Translations under genes and position numbers: made by a program | Notes under the pieces: model-generated | Told to the model about the DNA's origin: nothing | Database searches by the model: none | The model's input: the letters and a program-made list of their open reading frames with translations, nothing else | In this document: positions 1 through 5,357 of the stretch, one piece after another | Position numbering within the stretch: the first letter of the stretch is position 1 | Layout: each line of letters starts with the position of its first letter | From: Alphaproteobacteria bacterium | Lineage (GTDB): Bacteria; Pseudomonadota; Alphaproteobacteria; Micropepsales; Micropepsaceae | Assembly (NCBI GenBank): GCA_017307315.1 | Contig: JAFKFF010000150.1 | Location: forward strand, 1 to 5,357 | Direction: 5' to 3' | Length of the DNA stretch: 5,357 nucleotides

Positions 1-715
1 GGCTGAAAACTGGCTTTACGGCCTTCATGCCGTCCAGGCGGCCCTGGCCAACCCGCGCCGCAAGCTCCATCGCCTGCTGCTCACGGCCCGGGCAGCCGAA
101 AGCCTGGGCGGAAAGCTCGCGGCCGGCCGGGTACGGGCCGAGCCGGCAGAAGCCGAAGCCATTTCGCGGCTCCTGCCCCCCGGGGCTGTCCATCAGGGGG
201 CAGCTCTCTCCTGCGATCCCCTCCCGGCCCAGGATCTGGATGAAATTCTGGCGGCCAAGCCGGGAACCCGCCGGGTGGTGCTGGTCCTGGATCAGCTTTC
301 GGATCCGCACAATGTCGGGGCGATCCTCAGGACCGCAGCCGCCTTCGGCGCCAGCGCCGTCATCGTGCAGGACCGGCATGCCCCGTCCCAGTCGGGAACG
401 CTCGCCAAAGCCGCTTCGGGCGCCCTGGAAATCGTTCCCTATGTCGAGGTCGTCAACATCGCGCGCGCGCTCGATCGTCTCGCCGAGGCCGGCTTCTGGC
501 GGATCGCCCTGGCTGGCGATGGCGGCCAGCCCCTCGCCGATGCGACATCCAGTGGCGACATCGCGCTGGTGTTGGGTTCCGAAGGAGACGGCATCCGCCG
601 TCTGGTGCGCGAGCATTGCGACGCCGCCGCCTTCATTCCCATCGACAAGGCCATGGAGAGCCTGAACGTCTCCAACGCGGCGGCGATCGCCTTGTACGAA
701 ATCAGGCGCAGCTAA
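1..715 (+). CDS. rlmB: 23S rRNA (guanosine-2'-O-)-methyltransferase RlmB/TrmH family, 5'-truncated
   Basis: SpoU/TrmH-class SPOUT methyltransferase; the family transfers a methyl group from S-adenosylmethionine to the ribose 2'-OH of a guanosine in 23S rRNA (G2251 in E. coli). The reading frame is open from base 2 to a TAA at 713-715, giving 237 visible residues; the true start lies outside the window. Residues 4-25 (NWLYGLHAVQAAL, then a basic stretch) match the small N-terminal L30e-like substrate-binding domain, so probably only a short, often disordered, N-terminus is missing. The catalytic domain starts near residue 92. All three SPOUT motifs are intact: motif 1 with Asn104 and Arg110 (NVGAILRTAAAFG), motif 2 around residues 189-197 (LVLGSEGDG), and motif 3 at 212-228 (IPIDKAMESLNVSNAAAIA) with Asn222, which forms part of the knotted cofactor site. 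The gene is followed 7 bases after its stop by a structured repeat. TrmH-like paralogues exist, but the N-terminal domain favours RlmB. Confidence 0.93.
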   Translation, partial: AENWLYGLHAVQAALANPRRKLHRLLLTARAAESLGGKLAAGRVRAEPAEAEAISRLLPPGAVHQGAALSCDPLPAQDLDEILAAKPGTRRVVLVLDQLSDPHNVGAILRTAAAFGASAVIVQDRHAPSQSGTLAKAASGALEIVPYVEVVNIARALDRLAEAGFWRIALAGDGGQPLADATSSGDIALVLGSEGDGIRRLVREHCDAAAFIPIDKAMESLNVSNAAAIALYEIRRS

Positions 716-722
716 TTTTGCT

Positions 723-807
723 CCATCTGTGCGGCACGCGGGCAAGCCCGCTACCGCACATCTTCCCCCGTCAGGCCTCCGGCCACAGGGGAAGAAAGCC
801 TGTGTTT
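723..807 (+). repeat. Two-hairpin intergenic repeat, copy 1 (downstream of rlmB)
   Basis: An element of about 85 bases. Hairpin 1 has an outer stem TGTGCGG (728-734) pairing with CCGCACA (754-760) and an inner stem GCGGG (738-742) with CCCGC (747-751) closed by a CAAG loop. Hairpin 2 follows at once: TCTTCCCC (761-768) pairs with GGGGAAGA (788-795), and an inner GGCC (774-777) pairs with GGCC (781-784). It ends in AAAGCC plus GTGTTT. The same arrangement occurs in reverse orientation at 5169-5255, with a 19-base identical core (735-753 here) and compensated stem changes. It begins 7 bases after the rlmB stop. No T-run follows hairpin 2, so it is not a canonical intrinsic terminator, although it could stabilise the mRNA 3' end. 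The inner palindrome resembles the GCGGG/CCCGC core of REP elements known from Pseudomonas and other bacteria. No REP-associated transposase is visible. Confidence 0.85.
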
Positions 808-816
808 TCGTATCAA

Positions 817-841
817 GGAACTTACGCGTAACGAGCAAGTT
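817..841 (+). promoter_or_regulatory. Candidate EcfG-type (general stress response) promoter
   Basis: GGAAC at 817-821 is followed after 16 bases by AGTT at 838-841. The alphaproteobacterial general-stress sigma factor EcfG (RpoE2, SigT) is known to read GGAAC, a 16-17 base spacer and CGTT, also described as GGAAC-N18/19-TT. This site has a perfect -35 and three of four bases in the -10 (A replaces C). Transcription would begin near 848-850 and give a leader of about 25 bases to the small gene at 874, which has a ribosome binding site at 860. The spacer contains a perfect palindrome, TTACGCGTAA (822-831), which may be accidental. The match is short and could be chance, but the position and orientation fit. 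Confidence 0.45.
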
Positions 842-859
842 ATCTCACCAGCGAAAGAT

Positions 860-865
860 GGAGAG
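860..865 (+). promoter_or_regulatory. Ribosome binding site of the 26-codon gene
   Basis: GGAGAG lies 8 bases before the ATG at 874. This Shine-Dalgarno match is clearer than that of the larger genes in the window and is a main reason to believe the short gene is translated. Confidence 0.6.
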
Positions 866-873
866 ACAGAGAC

Positions 874-954
874 ATGCGCTCGGTGCTTCTGTGGGCGATC
901 GGCATTCCCCTGCCCATCATCATCATTCTGTGGCTGGTGACGGGGCACGCTTGA
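874..954 (+). CDS. Tiny hydrophobic single-span membrane protein (26 aa)
   Basis: ATG at 874 to TGA at 952-954, 26 codons. The protein begins MRSVLLWAIGIPLP and continues with four isoleucines, then LWLVTGHA. Residues 4-22 form one hydrophobic segment, long enough to cross the membrane once, with Arg2 as the only charged residue apart from His25, so an N-in topology is likely. The double-proline IGIPLP motif at 9-14 followed by a poly-isoleucine run resembles very small conserved hypothetical proteins that I recall from alphaproteobacterial genomes; no function is known to me. A good ribosome binding site (860-865) and a candidate EcfG-type promoter (817-841) precede it, suggesting a monocistronic stress-induced unit. 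It converges on the L,D-transpeptidase gene with a 16-base gap and no visible terminator. Coding status rests on hydrophobic composition, the ribosome binding site and promoter context. Confidence 0.65.
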   Translation: MRSVLLWAIGIPLPIIIILWLVTGHA

Positions 955-970
955 TCGGGCTGAAATATCC

Positions 971-2053
971 TCAGTAAAGTTGCGCCACGCCGTGGGCGGC
1001 GGAGAGATCCTCGACATCGATCAGCACGCGATATCCCTCGCCCATCACGACATCACCGCCGGCATCGTGCATCAATTCACCCTGATTGCTCGTCGCATTT
1101 GAGTTCCGGTCGTAGACGAATCGCGGCACGCGCCCCCCATAATCGCGACGGATCAGGTCGAACAGCCGTTTGGCATTGGGCAGCGAGATGTGAACGCAGC
1201 CCGCGCTGGCGCGCCGGCCCAGTTTGGCGATGCCGCTTCCGACCGTTCCATGGATGGCGACCCCGCTCAGAACACCTCGCTGTTCCCAGTCGAAGAACAT
1301 CGCGTAAGGCATCGGCCCGTTCCAGGCGCGCGATTGATAGCGCCTGTACATCCGCTTCGGATCGAGTTGATAAAGCCCGCCGGGCGTGGCGGTGAAGGCG
1401 CGCTTGCCCTGGGGCGAAATTTCGTAACGCTCGCGCCCCGTCGATGCCGCCCAATCGTAGATCAGGATGAGATCGCCGCTGTTTTCCTTCCGGAAAACAT
1501 AAAGCCGCTGCGCCGCCGCGCCGCGCGCACCCTTGCTCACGAAGAGGAAAAGATCGAAATGCTTGCGCAATTCCGGAGTGAGGCTTTGCTCCAGCCGCGC
1601 CTTCACTTGCAGGCGAGCCGGCGTCGCCCGAAGCCCCTCACCGCTCGCGGCGGCTCGGCCGGTGTCGGTATCCTCCTCGATTTCGAATTGCGGCAGGTCC
1701 GGCGCGATGAACACGGGCTCCGTCAGGTCCGGCGGGGGCCGCGGCCGATCGATCAAACGAACCGGCCCACGCGGCGGGACATGCGCCCTGGCGGCGATGC
1801 GCATGTCATCGGGACCGGGCGGCGGCAAGGCGATGACCACATGCGGCCTCGGCGGATCGAATATCTTCTCGTCCAGAAGCCGGACGAATGCCAGAACCGG
1901 CCGCAACAGATCGTCGTCGATGCGATGCTCCCCCGCCTCTCCAGCCATGTTCATTGCATCATGCAGGCGGGCCTGATCGGCGGTCGCGATGGCGAGCGCG
2001 AAAAAACCAACCGTGACGAGGTAGCAAAATCCCAGAGCGCGCAAGCTGGACAA
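971..2053 (-). CDS. Exported L,D-transpeptidase (YkuD domain) protein
   Basis: 360 residues from a TTG start at 2053. Residues about 5-26 are hydrophobic with an AIATA-D boundary, so this is a signal peptide or membrane anchor and the enzyme acts in the periplasm. Residues 66-125 are rich in proline and arginine and look like a flexible linker. The catalytic YkuD domain covers roughly 163-316. It carries His268 (in IHGT) and Cys286 (in SAGCVHIS), the expected His and nucleophilic Cys of the HG...S-x-G-C motif, so it should be active. Such enzymes form 3-3 cross-links in peptidoglycan or attach proteins to it; which of these applies here is not visible. The residue after GCV is His288, where many family members have Arg. 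Start choice is uncertain: an in-frame TAA lies 24 bases upstream of the TTG (between them GAC to GGT), no ATG occurs before codon 33, which would remove the signal sequence, and a second TTG at 2044 is possible. The gene follows parC by 84 bases on the same strand. Confidence 0.9.
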   Translation of the reverse strand: MSSLRALGFCYLVTVGFFALAIATADQARLHDAMNMAGEAGEHRIDDDLLRPVLAFVRLLDEKIFDPPRPHVVIALPPPGPDDMRIAARAHVPPRGPVRLIDRPRPPPDLTEPVFIAPDLPQFEIEEDTDTGRAAASGEGLRATPARLQVKARLEQSLTPELRKHFDLFLFVSKGARGAAAQRLYVFRKENSGDLILIYDWAASTGRERYEISPQGKRAFTATPGGLYQLDPKRMYRRYQSRAWNGPMPYAMFFDWEQRGVLSGVAIHGTVGSGIAKLGRRASAGCVHISLPNAKRLFDLIRRDYGGRVPRFVYDRNSNATSNQGELMHDAGGDVVMGEGYRVLIDVEDLSAAHGVAQLY

Positions 2054-2076
2054 ACCCGCCGGAAGGAGCTTGGCGT

Positions 2077-2105
2077 CTTATAGCGAAGCGGGCCGGGCCT
2101 GTCTC
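2077..2105 (-). promoter_or_regulatory. Candidate sigma-70-type promoter of the L,D-transpeptidase gene
   Basis: On the minus strand GAGACA (2105-2100, matching the last four bases of TTGACA) is followed by exactly 17 bases and TATAAG (2082-2077, five of six to TATAAT). Transcription would begin near 2070, about 17 bases before the TTG start. The match supports separate transcription of this gene from parC, but read-through from parC is equally possible. Confidence 0.35.
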
Positions 2106-2116
2106 GTTTTGAGACA
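2100..2116. promoter_or_regulatory. Palindrome TGTCTC-N5-GAGACA, possible operator
   Basis: Perfect 6-base arms (2100-2105 and 2111-2116) separated by GTTTT, located in the 84-base gap between parC and the L,D-transpeptidase gene. One arm coincides with the candidate -35 hexamer, as expected of a repressor site. It could alternatively be a weak hairpin at the parC mRNA 3' end, but the stem is short and no T-run follows on the minus strand. Confidence 0.3.
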
Positions 2117-2137
2117 ATCCGCCAAACACCGCGGGAG

Positions 2138-4387
2138 TCAGGAGGCCGCGAATTTCCCTGATTTCGCCCATCCGCGTGGAACGATGCGACCCGCCTGCGC
2201 GCGTTCGCCTTTCCATTCCTTGAGTTCCGAGGCGGGAAAATTCCGGTTGTTCTCGTCGGCCAGGCCCTCTTTCCAGGTAAAGGCGACTGCATCCAGCAAC
2301 CCGCCATCCTTGTAGCGCTGCAGGTAGACGCCCTGGCCCCGCGCCATTTCCGGAACATCCGCAAGCGGGAAGACCAGCAGCTTGCGGTTCTCGCCGACGA
2401 CGGCGACATGATCGCCCATGACCGCCCGGGCGGCGGCCGCCTCGATCCCCGGCTTCACATTCATCACACGCTTGCCGTTCTTGGTCATCGCGATGGCGTC
2501 ATCCTCGGCGGTGATGAAGCCGTGGCCGGATGTGGCGGCAAGCAGCAATTTGCGACCCGGCACATGGACGAACATGACCGCGATATCGGCGTCCGGCGGC
2601 AGATCGATGAAGGTCCGGATTGCTTCTCCATTGCCCCGCCCGCCGGGCAGCTTGCTGCAGTCCAGAGTGAAAAAGCGTCCGTCGGTCGCCAGCATCATCA
2701 ACTTGTCGGTGGTCTGGGCGTGAATCCAGAAACGGCGCCGGTCGCCTTCGCGGTATTTCACTGCCTCGCTTTCTTCCTGATGGCCTTTCAAGGCGCGCAG
2801 CCAGAGCTTCTGGGAGCAAACGATGGTGATCGGTTCCTTCTCGACCGCCGTCGCAAGCTCGACCGCTTCCTCGGCCAGGGCGGAAAGTTCCGCCACGTCC
2901 CGCGCGCCGGCGATCTCGGTGCGCCGCTTGCCGAGCTTGGTCTTGCCGCCGAACTTGGCGTCGATTTCCTTGACCTGCTCGATCAACTTCTCGGACTTCA
3001 ATTTCTCCGAACCCAGGAGCCGCGTCAGATCCTTTTGTTCCCTAGTCAGGTTGGCATGCTCGCGCCGGATTTCCATTTCCTCGAGCTTGCGCAAGGAGCG
3101 CAGCCGCATGTTGAGGATCGCCTCGGCCTGGTTCTCGTTCAGGCCGAACGCCTTCATCAGCTTGGGCTTAGGCTCGTCCTCGGTGCGGATAATCTTGATC
3201 ACCTTGTCGAGGTTGAGGAAGACCGCGAGATAGCCTTCCAGAACCTCCAGCCGAGCCGCGATTTTCTCCAGGCGATGGCGGGAGCGCCGTTCCAGCACCT
3301 CGCGGCGATGATCGATAAAAGCCTGCAGCGCCTGCTTCAGGCTCATCACCCCCGGCACCGTTCCCTTGTCCAGAACATTGAGGTTGAGCGGCACCCGGAC
3401 TTCCAGGTCGCTCTGCCGGAAAAGCTGCTCCATCAAAAGACCGGCATCCACCGTCCGGTTTTTTGGCGTCAGGACGATACGGATGTCTTCGGCGCTTTCG
3501 TCATGTATGTCGTCCAGGAGAGGCAGTTTCTTCAGGTCGAGCAATTCGGCGACGCGCTCGATCAGCTTGGCCTTCTGCACCTGGTAAGGGATTTCGGTGA
3601 CGACGATCTGGTAGGTGCCCCGCGCGCCCTCTTCCTTTTCCCAGCGCGCGCGCAGGCGGAAACCGCCGCGCCCGGTTTTATAGGCTTCGGCGATGGTCGC
3701 CTGGTCCTCGACCACGATGCCGCCGGTGGGAAAGTCCGGTCCCTTGACGAATTTGAGCAGCGAGCGGTCCTGAAGATTCGGATTTTCGATCAGCGCCACC
3801 AGCGCGCCGCACAGCTCGCCCAGATTGTGCGGCGGGATCGATGTCGCCATGCCGACCGCGATGCCGGAAGATCCGTTGGCCAGAAGATTGGGAAAGGCCG
3901 CCGGCAACACCACCGGCTCTTCGTCCTCGCCGTCATAGGTGGCGCGAAAATCGACCGCGTTTTCGTCCAGCCCTTCCAGCAGCGCCTGCGCGACTTCGGT
4001 CAGGCGGCTTTCGGTGTAGCGCATGGCGGCGGCGTTATCGCCATCGACATTGCCGAAATTGCCCTGGCCTTCGATCAGCGGATAGCGCAGCGCGAAATCC
4101 TGCGCCAGGCGCACCAGGGCTTCATAGATCGCCAGATCGCCATGGGGATGATACTTGCCGATGACGTCGCCCACCACGCGGGCGCATTTCTTGAAGCCGG
4201 CCGCGGGATTGAGCCCCAGAAGCCGCATGGCGTGCAGCAGGCGGCGATGAACCGGCTTGAGGCCGTCGCGGGCATCGGGGAGCGCGCGCTGGGTGATGGT
4301 GGACAGCGCATAGGCGAGATAGCGCTCCGCCAGCGCCCGCTCCAGCGGTTCCGAGCGGATATCGTCGGGTTTGAGTTCTGCTCCCAT
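2138..4387 (-). CDS. parC: DNA topoisomerase IV subunit A
   Basis: 749 residues, the usual length for alphaproteobacterial ParC. With ParE it forms the ATP-dependent type IIA enzyme that decatenates daughter chromosomes. The winged-helix catalytic region is clear: [13 protein letters not shown] at 42-54, GKYHPHGD at 77-84, and [10 protein letters not shown] at 121-130 with Arg123 and catalytic Tyr124, which forms the phosphotyrosyl link to [22 protein letters not shown] (171-189) is the conserved type IIA signature. Residues about 360-500 are charged and helical (tower and C-gate coiled coil). The rest forms a degenerate C-terminal pinwheel; the full GyrA-box QRRGGRG is absent (only PGGRGNG at 581-587), and this favours ParC over GyrA. 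Leu85 replaces the serine equivalent to E. coli Ser80, while Glu89 keeps the Glu84 position. The ATG at 4387 is the only plausible start (in-frame TAA upstream), but no strong Shine-Dalgarno is visible. It lies 46 bases after recO, probably co-transcribed. Confidence 0.97.
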   Translation of the reverse strand: MGAELKPDDIRSEPLERALAERYLAYALSTITQRALPDARDGLKPVHRRLLHAMRLLGLNPAAGFKKCARVVGDVIGKYHPHGDLAIYEALVRLAQDFALRYPLIEGQGNFGNVDGDNAAAMRYTESRLTEVAQALLEGLDENAVDFRATYDGEDEEPVVLPAAFPNLLANGSSGIAVGMATSIPPHNLGELCGALVALIENPNLQDRSLLKFVKGPDFPTGGIVVEDQATIAEAYKTGRGGFRLRARWEKEEGARGTYQIVVTEIPYQVQKAKLIERVAELLDLKKLPLLDDIHDESAEDIRIVLTPKNRTVDAGLLMEQLFRQSDLEVRVPLNLNVLDKGTVPGVMSLKQALQAFIDHRREVLERRSRHRLEKIAARLEVLEGYLAVFLNLDKVIKIIRTEDEPKPKLMKAFGLNENQAEAILNMRLRSLRKLEEMEIRREHANLTREQKDLTRLLGSEKLKSEKLIEQVKEIDAKFGGKTKLGKRRTEIAGARDVAELSALAEEAVELATAVEKEPITIVCSQKLWLRALKGHQEESEAVKYREGDRRRFWIHAQTTDKLMMLATDGRFFTLDCSKLPGGRGNGEAIRTFIDLPPDADIAVMFVHVPGRKLLLAATSGHGFITAEDDAIAMTKNGKRVMNVKPGIEAAAARAVMGDHVAVVGENRKLLVFPLADVPEMARGQGVYLQRYKDGGLLDAVAFTWKEGLADENNRNFPASELKEWKGERAQAGRIVPRGWAKSGKFAAS

Positions 4388-4433
4388 GCCGGCGGTTCTA
4401 ATCTGATTCGGTTATGCCGCGAGCGCTCCAACC

Positions 4434-5159
4434 CTATTCGGTTTGGCTGTCCGCCAACGCGTCCAGCCGCAAGCGTGCCTGCGGCATTTCGCGGCCATGC
4501 GGCGCCAGCACGCGCTCCAGGAGGAAATATCCCGTCAGCTTCAGTCCGGCGCGAGTCTGGGCGATATCCGGCGCGTCCGACGGACCCAGCAGGAAAGCCG
4601 GCAAGGCCAGAAGACGCGGGGCGTATTCCGCGCCCGGTCCCGCCGACACCGCCCGGCCGGTGCGCGGCGAGACATAGATCAGGTCGTCGACCGTGCCGGT
4701 CGCGGCACATTGCGACAGGTCCAGGCCGAAACCCAGTGCATCCAGAAGGCCCGCCTCCCAACGCACATACAATGGCCCCCAATGCGCGAAATCTTCCGAC
4801 GCCATGGCGTCGAGCAAAATCTCGGCCGCGTCATAGAGACCGGCATGCGGCTGATGTTCAGGCAAGGCGGCGCCGGCAACGGCGCAAAACGCATTCAACC
4901 CGGTGAGACTGTCCCGGCTTTCCATCAAAGCACCGGCGCGGGCGCGCGAAAGTTCCACGGCATAATTGCCCAACTGTTCCGGCAATCGCGCCCGCCAGGT
5001 GGCGGAAAGACCATTTCCCGGCTGCAGAAGCGCGCGCGCCTTGTTGCCGCGCACCAGGCCGGAATGGCGGCCATGCCCGCGGGTGAGAAGGTCGGCAATG
5101 ATGCCCGTCTCGCCGTAAGCGCGGGCGGAAAGTACGATACCACTGTCAATCCATTCCAT
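4434..5159 (-). CDS. recO: DNA repair protein RecO
   Basis: RecO promotes annealing of SSB-coated single strands and, with RecR, loads RecA at gaps (RecFOR pathway). The 241-residue protein begins MEWIDSGIVLSARAYGETG, the typical N-terminal OB-fold opening, followed by HGRHSGLVRG (29-38). The C-terminal helical domain includes LGFGLDLSQC at 142-151 and a YVSPRTGRAVS stretch near 162-172. Only one cysteine remains in the region where some RecO proteins have a four-cysteine zinc site, so no zinc finger is expected. I chose ATG at 5159. A longer frame would start at GTG 5174, but that GTGTTT is part of the repeat and also occurs in copy 1, where no recO follows. The family also usually starts at the MEW position. 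No good Shine-Dalgarno is visible. The gene lies between era and parC in conserved order. Confidence 0.94.
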   Translation of the reverse strand: MEWIDSGIVLSARAYGETGIIADLLTRGHGRHSGLVRGNKARALLQPGNGLSATWRARLPEQLGNYAVELSRARAGALMESRDSLTGLNAFCAVAGAALPEHQPHAGLYDAAEILLDAMASEDFAHWGPLYVRWEAGLLDALGFGLDLSQCAATGTVDDLIYVSPRTGRAVSAGPGAEYAPRLLALPAFLLGPSDAPDIAQTRAGLKLTGYFLLERVLAPHGREMPQARLRLDALADSQTE

Positions 5160-5168
5160 AGAGAAACC

Positions 5169-5255
5169 AAACACCGGCTTTCTTCCCCCGCGCGGCGAAG
5201 CCGCTGGCGGGGGAAGATGTCTGCTAGCGGGCTTGCCCGCGTGGCAGACAGATGG
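5169..5255 (-). repeat. Two-hairpin intergenic repeat, copy 2 (between era and recO)
   Basis: Inverted second copy, about 87 bases, read on the minus strand from CCATCTGT (5255-5248) to GTGTTT (5174-5169). Hairpin 1: outer TGTCTGC with GCAGACA (plus-strand arms 5218-5224 and 5244-5250, seven pairs), inner GCGGG with CCCGC (5227-5231, 5236-5240). Hairpin 2: TCTTCCCCCG (5181-5190) with CGGGGGAAGA (5208-5217), ten pairs, plus inner GCGGC (5192-5196) with GCCGC (5200-5204) around a three-base loop. It starts 10 bases after the era stop and ends 9 bases before the recO ATG, so it occupies nearly the whole gap. If era and recO are co-transcribed it lies in the mRNA as a processing, stability or translation-control element. 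Confidence 0.85.
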
Positions 5256-5265
5256 GGGTCAAAAA

Positions 5266-5357
5266 TCAGTCTTCAGGGTAATCAAGACCGATCTCGCGGT
5301 AATGTTCGCGGCTTTCGGCCCAATCTTCCCGGACTTTCACGAAAAGGAACAGGTGCA
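5266..5357 (-). CDS. era: GTPase Era, C-terminal end only
   Basis: The last 29 codons and TGA (5268-5266) of a gene whose start lies beyond the window. The visible residues read HLFLFVKVREDWAESREHY and then REIGLDYPED. HLFLFVKVRE-W...REHYREIGLD is the characteristic end of the Era KH domain, which binds the 3' end of 16S rRNA during 30S subunit maturation. Position just upstream of recO and parC on the same strand agrees with the usual rnc-era-recO-parC order. Nothing can be said about the GTPase domain. A T-run directly after the stop leads into the repeat. Confidence 0.92.
   Translation of the reverse strand, partial: HLFLFVKVREDWAESREHYREIGLDYPED

Noticed and set aside
27..665. A 212-codon plus-strand frame overlapping rlmB
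   Set aside because: It is an alternative frame of rlmB, rich in Ser, Pro and Arg. The frame beginning at base 2 contains all three SPOUT motifs.
761..800. Hairpin 2 of the repeat as a rho-independent terminator of rlmB
   Set aside because: The stem is strong, but AAAGCC follows it instead of a T-run, and copy 2 lies inside a probable operon. A role at the 3' end is possible, but a classical terminator is not supported.
729..977. Plus-strand frame of 82 codons covering the repeat and the tiny gene
   Set aside because: It runs through both hairpins of the repeat and reads out of frame with the hydrophobic 26-codon gene, which has the better ribosome binding site and composition.
1190..2083. 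A 297-codon open frame on the plus strand opposite the L,D-transpeptidase gene
   Set aside because: Same shadow effect. The minus-strand frame has the catalytic His/Cys motif and a signal sequence, whereas the plus frame is arginine-rich and without domain features.
2408..4906. An 832-codon open frame on the plus strand, antisense to parC and recO
   Set aside because: It is the mirror of two well-supported genes in GC-rich DNA, where third-position bias keeps the opposite frame free of stops. Its translation shows no recognisable domain and crosses the parC/recO boundary.
5160..5174. GTG at 5174 as the recO start, adding five residues
   Set aside because: The GTGTTT belongs to the repeat and is conserved in copy 1, which does not precede recO. 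RecO proteins normally begin at the MEW position.

Overview
The window looks like a piece of an alphaproteobacterial chromosome. The DNA is GC-rich. On the minus strand it carries the end of era, then recO and parC, which is the tail of the rnc-era-recO-parC cluster familiar from that class. ParC and RecO have alphaproteobacterial-style sequences, and one intergenic region carries a motif resembling an EcfG-type general-stress promoter, a signal specific to that class. I cannot name the genus. Every gene here is of chromosomal housekeeping or envelope type, and I see no RNA gene, CRISPR array, transposase or phage gene.

Layout from left to right: (1) the 3' part of an rlmB/TrmH-family 23S rRNA 2'-O-methyltransferase (plus strand, ends at 715); (2) a 158-base gap with a two-hairpin repeat (723-807) and a candidate EcfG-type promoter (817-841); (3) a 26-codon hydrophobic single-span protein gene (874-954, plus), too small for most gene callers; (4) convergent with it, an exported YkuD-type L,D-transpeptidase (971-2053, minus) with a candidate sigma-70-type promoter and a palindrome in front of it; (5) parC (2138-4387, minus); (6) recO (4434-5159, minus); (7) a second copy of the two-hairpin repeat (5169-5255) in the era-recO gap; (8) the last 29 codons of era (5266-5357, minus).

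The minus-strand genes link ribosome maturation (Era), recombinational repair (RecO) and chromosome decatenation (ParC) in one likely transcript. The L,D-transpeptidase (peptidoglycan remodelling) lies just downstream and probably has its own promoter. The tiny membrane protein appears to be a separate unit, possibly stress-induced.

The most notable discovery is the repeat. Two copies of about 86 bases lie in inverted orientation about 4.4 kb apart, each starting roughly 7 to 10 bases after the stop codon of the gene upstream of it. They share a 19-base identical core. Where their outer stems differ, every difference is matched by a compensating change on the other arm. This points to selection on folded RNA or single-stranded DNA rather than on primary sequence. 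No protein in the window explains the repeat.
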